Of a DNA stretch of 5,784 nt, positions 1 through 5,054 are shown in pieces. The notes beneath the pieces were generated by a model. That model saw nothing but the letters and a program-made list of their open reading frames with translations, did no database searches and was not told where the DNA came from. The DNA comes from Rhodospirillales bacterium. Its GTDB lineage: Bacteria > Pseudomonadota > Alphaproteobacteria > Rhodospirillales > Casp-alpha2. Positions within the stretch are counted from its first letter, which is position 1, and each line of letters begins with the position of its first letter. The position numbers and the translations under genes were made by a program. The stretch spans positions 1-5,784 of the forward strand of contig JAJFIE010000411.1 in NCBI GenBank assembly GCA_021775275.1. The letters run 5' to 3'.

Positions 1-2901
1 GCCTACAAGCACGACGGTTTCACCGCCGTGTATCTCTGTCGGGGTTCCTGTCGGACCCATCAGGACCACCGGATCACCTGGCTTGAAGTGGGCGCACAGG
101 TCGGATGACCCTCCCATTTCCAGCGCAATAACGGATACCAGACCCTGCTCCCGGTCAACCCAAGCCCCGGTCATGGCAAGGCCCTCCATGGCGAGCGTGG
201 TGCCGTCCACTCGATCTGCCAGGGCTTCAAAATTCTGCAACCGGTAGAACTGGCCGGGCTGGAAGGTGCGCGCCGCCCGGGGCGCGTGGACAATAACTTC
301 GACAATTTCAGGCGTCAGGCGGATGACCTCGTGAACGCTAGCGCGCAGGCTGTGTTGCAGATGATCAAAAAGCTGTCGGGTCGATACCGGCGAGGGTTTG
401 CGTCGCGCCAAGGTGCGGCTGATCACCGGATAGCCCTGCTTGGCGCTGGCCATGGCGCTGACCACGTTGCCCTTAAATGACGGGTGCAGATCGCCGAAGA
501 AACTGACATCCACGCCTTCGGTATTGAGTGACGCGAGGACATGGGGCGTTTCAGGTTTGGTCGTTGCCTCGGGCGAGACGGCGTTGCCGTCTTCGTCAAT
601 TGCATGGAAATATTTACCGTCCAACCGATAGATACCGCCCCGTTCGCGTGCGAGCACCGTGTTCGGCTGCGTCCCGGCGGCAACCAGAACTGTGCGCGCA
701 GGCAGGGCCATGGTTTCACCGGTTGAGGATAGCTTGCCGTCACTATCCACCGCCTGTTTATCCATCTGGACCGCCGCAGCAAACCCTGCGTCATCCACAT
801 CAATAGCGGAAGGAGACAACAATTCGGCGAACCGGATACCCTCTTCCATGGCCTTGGTGATTTCCTCGTGATTGAGAGTGTAACTTGGTGCGTCAATCAT
901 ACGGCGGCGGTAAGCGACGGTGACTCCGCCCCAACCATCCAGCAGGGATTGAATATCAGGGTCGCGATCTTCCCCGGTGGCTGTAGCGCGCTCATCGCGG
1001 ATAGCGCGACCGTGGGCCAGAAACTCGTCAGCCACCTCGGCCTCCGCCACAGTCCAGCGTGAACGCACAGATTCATCACCGTTTTCGCTTACCAGCGTTT
1101 CATAGCGCGAGAGGAATTTCTCTATCTGCACTCCGTAGTAGGCCAGTGATTCCGTCGCCGTATCGATAGCCGTCAAACCACCGCCGATCACAACGACGGG
1201 TAGGCGGACCTGTAGATTAGCGATAGAATCCGGCTTTGCAGCGCCCGTCAGTTGCAGCGCCATGAGGAAATCGGACGCCTGACGCACGCCGGGGGCGAGC
1301 CCGTTGGGAATTTTCAGGACCGTCGGCTTACCGGCGCCGGCACATAATGCAATATGATCAAAACCCATGGCGTAGGCGGAATCTTCCGCCAGCGCGCCGC
1401 CAAACCGGGTACCGCCGAACATGGCGAATTCGGAGCGTCGTTCGAGCAGCAACCGAATGATTTTCAGGTAGTTTTTATCCCAGCGAACCGTAATGCCGTA
1501 TTCGGCGACACCACCGAATCCAGCCATAACCCGATCATCCAGATCTTCCATCAATTCATCGATATCATACACAGGTTGGAACGCGACGCGCATGCCAGTG
1601 GGTGTCACCCCGGAGTAGCGGGAATCGAGCGGTTCAATCTTTGCGCCATCAATGGCCGCGACCGTATGGCCGTCATTCATCAGGTGATGAGCCAGCGTAA
1701 ACCCGGCGGGACCGAGGCCGACCACGAGAGCCTTGTAGCCACTGTCCGCCTTAGGAACAGGCCGGTGGATGTTAAGCGGGTTCCAGCGCGTCAGCAGACT
1801 ATAGATTTCAAATCCCCATGGCAGACCGAGAACGTCCCGCAGGGTACGTGTTTCGCCCATCGGAATGTTGACCGGTTCCTGCTTCTGATAGATGCACGAT
1901 TTCATACAGTCGTTACAGATACGGTGCCCGGTGCCAGCCACCATGGGATTATCTACCACGGCCATGGCCAGCGCGCCGACGAAGTTGCCGTCTGTCTTGG
2001 CCACGTGCATTTCGGAGATTTTTTCTTCCAATGGGCAGCCTGCCATGTCGACACCAAAGGCGGTCTGGCGGAACGCATTGCTTTTCTTGTCCCGCAGTCC
2101 CGTAGCGCAGGAATCCTTACCCTGATTATGACAGAAGATGCAGTAGTGCGCCTCGCTCAGGCATCCGGCGAGATCTGTCCCCTCATCTGTTAACTTGAAA
2201 CCCGGCCGGTGGCGAAGGTGTTCCGGATCCATGACCTTCATGTCTACGCCATGGGTGGTAAAGTCCACGAGGTTGGGCACCAGATCATAGGGATCGATTC
2301 GTGCCGGTTCACGAAACAGCACACTCCCGGGATGTGAGTGCGCATCCATATGCACCCGCCACGCGGCATATTGCGCAGCAGTCTCCAACTCGGCAGTGTG
2401 ATTTTCTTCGTCATCCATCCACTTAAGAACGGATTCGGCATAGGTGTTTTCGTTGAACGCGCCATCCAGCAGCGATGTGATGGCCGATGTCAGGGCTGTG
2501 CCGTCAAGGGCGGCGGCATCCAGCGGCTTGATTTTCTTCAGCGCGACCCGCTGAACGAACAGGCGGCGACAGGCAAATACGGGCGCCAGGGCATGATGCT
2601 CGGCAGCATGGGATTGAACCTCTGCGGTGATGCCGAACAACGCGCCGATGAAATCATCCACATGGGGGGCAATGGCGAGCAACAGGGCCGACTCATCGCC
2701 GGGCTCGAGATCATCCGGGTTCTCACGGCCAGCAGACATACGAGCGCCCAGATCTTTATCAACCGCCGCCAAATGGTCCTGAAATAAACGGTCGATCTTC
2801 TCTGCACCAACGCGGGAGTAGAGATCATCAAAGGCGAGGCCGTGCCCCAACCGAAGCGTCGTGTCCGCCGATTCTCCCGGCGCGGGGGTATCATTCGCCA
2901 T
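1..2901 (-). CDS. Multidomain FAD/Fe-S oxidoreductase, GltD-like plus FNR/PyrK-like fusion (partial, C-terminus off window)
   Basis: The frame is open without a stop for 967 codons from ATG 2901 to the left edge; an in-frame TGA at 2917-2919 limits the start, and a weak GGACGG lies 5-6 bases upstream. Residues 1-240 are an acidic, probably helical region I do not recognise. Residues 247-336 carry Cys 247, 254, 257, 265, 289 (in GCPLEEKI), 329, 332 and 336, resembling the Fe-S domain of GltD/NfnB/DPYD proteins. A first dinucleotide fold begins at GLGPAG (395-400) and a second at GGGLTAID (573-580). YRRR (664-667) and VAAGTQPN (740-747) are typical of GltD. From about residue 850 a ferredoxin-reductase-like module starts: FQPGQFYRLQ (880-889) is the flavin-binding strand and MGPTGTPTEI (948-957) the usual GP-G turn before an NAD domain. 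By family this transfers electrons between NAD(P)H and another carrier, probably in the cytoplasm. Substrate and partner are unknown. Domain calls are strong; the NfnAB-like role is inference. Confidence 0.9.
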   Translation of the reverse strand, partial: MANDTPAPGESADTTLRLGHGLAFDDLYSRVGAEKIDRLFQDHLAAVDKDLGARMSAGRENPDDLEPGDESALLLAIAPHVDDFIGALFGITAEVQSHAAEHHALAPVFACRRLFVQRVALKKIKPLDAAALDGTALTSAITSLLDGAFNENTYAESVLKWMDDEENHTAELETAAQYAAWRVHMDAHSHPGSVLFREPARIDPYDLVPNLVDFTTHGVDMKVMDPEHLRHRPGFKLTDEGTDLAGCLSEAHYCIFCHNQGKDSCATGLRDKKSNAFRQTAFGVDMAGCPLEEKISEMHVAKTDGNFVGALAMAVVDNPMVAGTGHRICNDCMKSCIYQKQEPVNIPMGETRTLRDVLGLPWGFEIYSLLTRWNPLNIHRPVPKADSGYKALVVGLGPAGFTLAHHLMNDGHTVAAIDGAKIEPLDSRYSGVTPTGMRVAFQPVYDIDELMEDLDDRVMAGFGGVAEYGITVRWDKNYLKIIRLLLERRSEFAMFGGTRFGGALAEDSAYAMGFDHIALCAGAGKPTVLKIPNGLAPGVRQASDFLMALQLTGAAKPDSIANLQVRLPVVVIGGGLTAIDTATESLAYYGVQIEKFLSRYETLVSENGDESVRSRWTVAEAEVADEFLAHGRAIRDERATATGEDRDPDIQSLLDGWGGVTVAYRRRMIDAPSYTLNHEEITKAMEEGIRFAELLSPSAIDVDDAGFAAAVQMDKQAVDSDGKLSSTGETMALPARTVLVAAGTQPNTVLARERGGIYRLDGKYFHAIDEDGNAVSPEATTKPETPHVLASLNTEGVDVSFFGDLHPSFKGNVVSAMASAKQGYPVISRTLARRKPSPVSTRQLFDHLQHSLRASVHEVIRLTPEIVEVIVHAPRAARTFQPGQFYRLQNFEALADRVDGTTLAMEGLAMTGAWVDREQGLVSVIALEMGGSSDLCAHFKPGDPVVLMGPTGTPTEIHGGETVVLVG

Positions 2902-2907
2902 CAACCG

Positions 2908-3005
2908 TCCAGTATTTCAGTAACTTAATGCTTATTTAACGAAATTTTTATGTTATACAATTTATTATACGTAAAATAATTGATAAATATGACGCCTGAT
3001 ATAGT
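2908..3005. promoter_or_regulatory. AT-rich divergent intergenic region with candidate promoters
   Basis: This stretch between the flavoprotein gene (leftward) and the rhodanese gene (rightward) is far richer in A and T than its surroundings. Leftward, the minus strand reads a perfect TATAAT at 2969-2964, which would give a leader of roughly 55 bases, but the matching -35 is poor (GTCATA at 18 bp spacing). The hexamer TTATAC occurs twice on the plus strand, at 2953 and 2965, 12 bp apart, so the minus strand has two overlapping -10-like options. Rightward, TTGATA (2980-2985) is a -35-like hexamer, but no -10 sits at normal spacing; TATAAA at 3021-3026 is another -10 candidate with only a weak CTGATA upstream. 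TTGAT-N4-ATGAC (2980-2993) resembles an FNR/ANR half-site with a poor second half. The region is probably regulatory; the individual sites are uncertain. Confidence 0.4.
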
Positions 3006-3033
3006 CGCTCCTGTAGCCGGTATAAAGGAAAAA

Positions 3034-3120
3034 ATGCCGGATGGCGAAATTTCCCCGCCGTACCCCAGAATACTTTTCTGCGCTCTTCGCGCTAACAGAT
3101 GGTTGCGGTGGCAAAACTGA
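3034..3120 (+). CDS. Possible small ORF, 28 residues, upstream of the rhodanese gene
   Basis: ATG 3034 is preceded by AAGGA (3025-3029), 4 bases away, and the frame runs 28 codons to TGA at 3118-3120, ending 39 bases before the rhodanese start. The peptide begins MPDGEISPPYPRILF and ends RWLRWQN. It has one Cys, two Trp and four Arg, and no signal peptide or known motif. It lies between a TATAAA box (3021-3026) and the rhodanese, so a leader peptide is conceivable. However, the TATAAA is so close that a transcript starting from it would begin almost at the ATG. I do not recognise it, and an ORF this short can arise by chance. Confidence 0.2.
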   Translation: MPDGEISPPYPRILFCALRANRWLRWQN

Positions 3121-3159
3121 TCCGTATGATACCGCCCTTATGACCAATTGGAGATACCC

Positions 3160-3585
3160 ATGAGCGAGCATGTCTACGCTGGTGACAAGACGCCCCAGGA
3201 GGCTTGGAACATGGTTTCCAGCCAGTCTGGCACCATGTTGATCGATGTGCGCTCCAGCGCCGAGTGGGCTTTTGTTGGTGTGCCGGATCTGTCCGGTGCA
3301 GACAAAAAGACGATCCTTGTCGCATGGCAGGAATTTCCCGACATGGCCGTCAACCCGTCGTTTGTCGATCAGGTGCGGAATGCCGCACCCGATCCCTCCA
3401 CACCGCTTCTGTTCCTTTGCCGGTCCGGGCAGCGTTCACAAGCAGCGGCGGCGGCTTTGACCACCGCCGGATATGAAACCTGCTTTAATGTGCTGGAAGG
3501 CTTCGAGGGCGACAAGGACGCAGCCGGGCATCGAGGCACGGTGGGAGGATGGAAATTCCACGGCCTGCCCTGGAAACAGCGCTAA
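3160..3585 (+). CDS. Single-domain rhodanese-like sulfurtransferase
   Basis: This 141-residue protein is a complete single rhodanese domain. LIDVRSSAEW (27-36) is the conserved second strand and helix of the fold, and the active-site loop CRSGQRS (87-93) supplies the catalytic Cys87, which in this family carries sulfur as a persulfide. The C-terminal half has the usual NVLEGFEGD (110-118) and ends in GGWKFHGLPW (129-138), a pattern common in stand-alone bacterial rhodaneses. There is no signal peptide or membrane segment, so it is probably cytoplasmic. The start ATG 3160 is chosen because GGAGA (3150-3154) sits 5 bases upstream; a TTG at 3148 in the same frame would overlap that site. The gene converges on metZ, with stops 12 bp apart. 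A sulfur-relay or sulfane-detoxification role is known for the family; the donor and acceptor here are not known. A functional link to MetZ is inference. Confidence 0.92.
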   Translation: MSEHVYAGDKTPQEAWNMVSSQSGTMLIDVRSSAEWAFVGVPDLSGADKKTILVAWQEFPDMAVNPSFVDQVRNAAPDPSTPLLFLCRSGQRSQAAAAALTTAGYETCFNVLEGFEGDKDAAGHRGTVGGWKFHGLPWKQR

Positions 3586-3612
3586 TGGTTCGATCCCTTA
3601 ATGGTTTGATCC
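3583..3612. repeat. Tandem near-repeat (period 16 bp) covering both convergent stop codons
   Basis: TAATGGTTCGATCC (3583-3596) and TAATGGTTTGATCC (3599-3612) match at 13 of 14 positions. The first copy begins with the rhodanese stop TAA. The second overlaps the last codons of metZ, whose stop is 3600-3598. Read on the minus strand, both copies encode Gly-Ser-Asn-His followed by a stop (TAA in metZ, TAG in the outer copy), so the outer copy looks like a duplicated metZ tail. No T-rich terminator is visible between the genes; only a weak CCTTA/TAAGG inverted repeat (3596-3617) is present. Confidence 0.7.
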
Positions 3613-4800
3613 TAAGGCCTGCGCCAAATCTTCCTGTAAATCATTCACGTCTTCCAGGCCAACAGATAGCCGCACAAGTCCTGGCGTAATGCCGAGCGCG
3701 TCACGTTCTTCGTCGCTCAACCGCTGGTGAGTGGTCGTGGCAGGATGGGTCGTCAGGCTCTTAGCATCGCCAAGATTATTAGAGATATCCACCAGTTTCA
3801 GCGCGTTCAGAAAACGAAAGGCACTGTCTTTGCCGCCATCAACCTCAAACGAGACCATGGTGCCGCCTTCCTCCATCTGACGCATGGCCAGATCGTGTTG
3901 CGGGTGGCTATCCAACTCGGGGTAAATGGTGCGCGAAACACCGGGCTGCGCCGCCAGGAAGGTCGCGAGCTGCCGTGCATTGGAACAATGACGGCGAATA
4001 CGGAGTTCCAGCGTCTCCAGGCCCTTTAACAGGGTCCACGCATTGAACGGACTGAGACACGGGCCAGTATGGCGCATGAATGGCTTGAGATGGTCTTCCA
4101 AATAGCTGGTATCATCAAACAGAATTGTGCCACCCAGCACCCGACCCTGACCATCAATATGCTTGGTCGCGGAGTACATCACAATGTCCGCGCCCAGCGC
4201 CATGGGCTTTTGCAAGATGGGGGATGCAAATACGTTGTCCACAATCACCCGTGCCCCCGCAGCGTGGGCCAGTTCCGACACGGCTGCGATATCGATGATG
4301 TCCAGGGTCGGGTTGGATGGTGTTTCCAGAAATACGGCCTTGGTGGGACGGGACAGCGCCGCTTCCCATTGCTCGATATCGGTTCCGTTCACCAGTTCGG
4401 TCTCGACACCGTATCTGGGCAGCAGGTCATTGATGATATAGAGGCACGATCCAAACAAGGCGCGTGACGCGACCACCCTGTCACCTGCCTGCAACTGGCA
4501 CAGCAGGGATGCGAACACAGCCGACATCCCGCTGGCGGTGGCGACGCAATACTTGGCGTCCTCCATCAACGCCATGCGTTCTTCAAACATGGCAATAGTC
4601 GGATTGGCATAACGGGAATAGATAAAGCGATCTTTTTCGCCTTTGAAGGCCAGCTCCGCCTCTTGCGGCGACTCATAGACATAGCCGGATGTCAGGAACA
4701 ATCCTTCACTGGTTTCCGCCGCCGCCGACCGGTTGGTCCCGCCGCGCACCAGCTTGGTTTGCGAACGCCATGTGTCCTGAACAGGTTTGTTAATCGCCAT
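3598..4800 (-). CDS. metZ: O-succinylhomoserine sulfhydrylase (PLP-dependent)
   Basis: The 400-residue protein belongs to the Cys/Met-metabolism PLP family (cystathionine gamma-synthase fold). It probably converts O-succinylhomoserine and sulfide to homocysteine, the direct-sulfhydrylation route to methionine. Visible landmarks are YSRYANPT (61-68), the phosphate-binding ASGMSA (89-94), ETPSNPT (159-165), VDNVFASP with cofactor-contacting Asp188 (187-194), the Schiff-base lysine K213 in SATKHIDGQGRVLGG (210-224), and THPATTTH (351-358). SATKHIDGQGR and a length near 400 favour MetZ over MetB or MetC; substrate choice between O-succinyl- and O-acetylhomoserine cannot be proved by eye. Start 4800 is chosen because GGGGAGGA (4815-4808) lies 7 bases upstream and family alignment starts here. 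An in-frame ATG at 4878 would add 26 non-conserved residues running through the leader. A SAM-II riboswitch precedes the gene. The extreme C-terminus (GSNH) lies in a short duplication. Confidence 0.93.
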   Translation of the reverse strand: MAINKPVQDTWRSQTKLVRGGTNRSAAAETSEGLFLTSGYVYESPQEAELAFKGEKDRFIYSRYANPTIAMFEERMALMEDAKYCVATASGMSAVFASLLCQLQAGDRVVASRALFGSCLYIINDLLPRYGVETELVNGTDIEQWEAALSRPTKAVFLETPSNPTLDIIDIAAVSELAHAAGARVIVDNVFASPILQKPMALGADIVMYSATKHIDGQGRVLGGTILFDDTSYLEDHLKPFMRHTGPCLSPFNAWTLLKGLETLELRIRRHCSNARQLATFLAAQPGVSRTIYPELDSHPQHDLAMRQMEEGGTMVSFEVDGGKDSAFRFLNALKLVDISNNLGDAKSLTTHPATTTHQRLSDEERDALGITPGLVRLSVGLEDVNDLQEDLAQALGSNH

Positions 4801-4903
4801 CTTCGGTTCCTCCCCGAGAAGTAACACGACCAGTGGCGGCGCTTTGGTCGGGGTAAATACAAAAGCCCCAGCACGCATAGGCCAGAGCTCTTCGAACCGA
4901 AGA
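4800..4903 (-). promoter_or_regulatory. metZ leader / riboswitch expression platform with start-sequestering complement
   Basis: On the minus strand TCTTCGGTTC (4903-4894), directly at the 3' edge of the SAM-II aptamer, is perfectly complementary over 10 bases to GAACCGAAGA (4809-4800). The latter covers the 3' end of the Shine-Dalgarno GGGGAGGA (4815-4808), the spacer and the A of the metZ ATG; a G-U pair could extend it. The same upstream strand can instead fold locally as TCTTCG-GTT-CGAAGA (4903-4889), a 6-bp stem. These two structures exclude each other, as expected of a translational switch. Its first two bases also lie in the aptamer's GGTC pseudoknot strand. The complementarity is seen directly; its use as the off state is inference. 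Confidence 0.65.
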
Positions 4904-4958
4904 CCTTTTAGCGAGCTTTTTTAACGTGGCCGCAAGCCGGTCGACCAAATCACCACGT
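4902..4958 (-). promoter_or_regulatory. SAM-II riboswitch aptamer (metA motif) upstream of metZ
   Basis: The minus strand carries the SAM-II signature in order. The P1 5' strand ACGTGG (4958-4953) is followed by TGATTTGG (4952-4945), then CTTGC (4936-4932) and the P1 3' strand CCACGT (4929-4924), an A-rich link and GCTAAAAGG (4912-4904). P1 pairs perfectly over 6 bp. The H-type pseudoknot is also supported: GACC (4942-4939) pairs with GGTC (4905-4902), and GGCTT (4938-4934) with AAGCT (4918-4914) with one G-U. SAM-II RNAs bind S-adenosylmethionine and lower expression of methionine-synthesis genes, mainly in Alphaproteobacteria. The gene 100 bases downstream, metZ, fits exactly. The identification rests on remembered consensus, not a covariance search, but sequence and pairing both agree. 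Confidence 0.92.
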
Positions 4959-4966
4959 ATGCGGAC

Positions 4967-4995
4967 ATATATGCAAAAGTTTATCCGTCGGTCAA
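4967..4995 (-). promoter_or_regulatory. Candidate sigma-70-type promoter of metZ
   Basis: The minus strand reads TTGACC (4995-4990), then 17 bases, then ATATAT (4972-4967); TATATG one base further is an alternative -10. The -35 matches the consensus at five of six positions. Transcription would start near 4960, just ahead of the first base of the SAM-II P1 helix (4958), which is what a riboswitch leader requires. The promoter lies 59 bases beyond the stop of the upstream GGDEF gene, so metZ probably has its own transcript. Confidence 0.6.
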
Positions 4996-4997
4996 GA

Positions 4998-5023
4998 CCG
5001 CTGTAGATATCAACTGACAGCGG
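4998..5023. repeat. Perfect 7-bp inverted repeat just upstream of the metZ -35
   Basis: CCGCTGT (4998-5004) and ACAGCGG (5017-5023) form a perfect inverted repeat with a 12-base centre containing GATATC. It ends 2 bases before the metZ -35. It could be an operator for a dimeric regulator or a hairpin at the 3' end of the GGDEF transcript. It is not followed by a T-run on the minus strand, so it is not a standard intrinsic terminator. Function unknown. Confidence 0.45.
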
Positions 5024-5054
5024 GTAATCATGTAACCTGACCACTCCCTCGATT

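Noticed and set aside
1354..2193. Long plus-strand open frame (279 codons)
   Set aside because: It is antisense to the flavoprotein gene, whose minus-strand frame carries clear domain motifs throughout; the plus-strand product has no recognisable motif.
2980..2993. FNR/ANR-like site TTGAT-N4-ATGAC
   Set aside because: Only one half-site is good; in AT-rich DNA such a match is expected by chance.
2965..3171. 68-codon minus-strand frame across the divergent intergenic region
   Set aside because: It runs through the AT-rich promoter region and over the rhodanese start, has no good ribosome-binding site and gives no recognisable protein.
3596..3617. CCTTA/TAAGG inverted repeat as a bidirectional terminator between rhodanese and metZ
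   Set aside because: The 5-bp stem has a 12-base loop and no T-run on either strand.
4861..4889. Possible intrinsic terminator in the metZ leader (AGCTC/GGGCT stem followed by TTTTGTATTT)
   Set aside because: The stem is only 5 bp with a G-U pair and a 16-base loop, and the T-tract is broken; translational control by start sequestration fits better.
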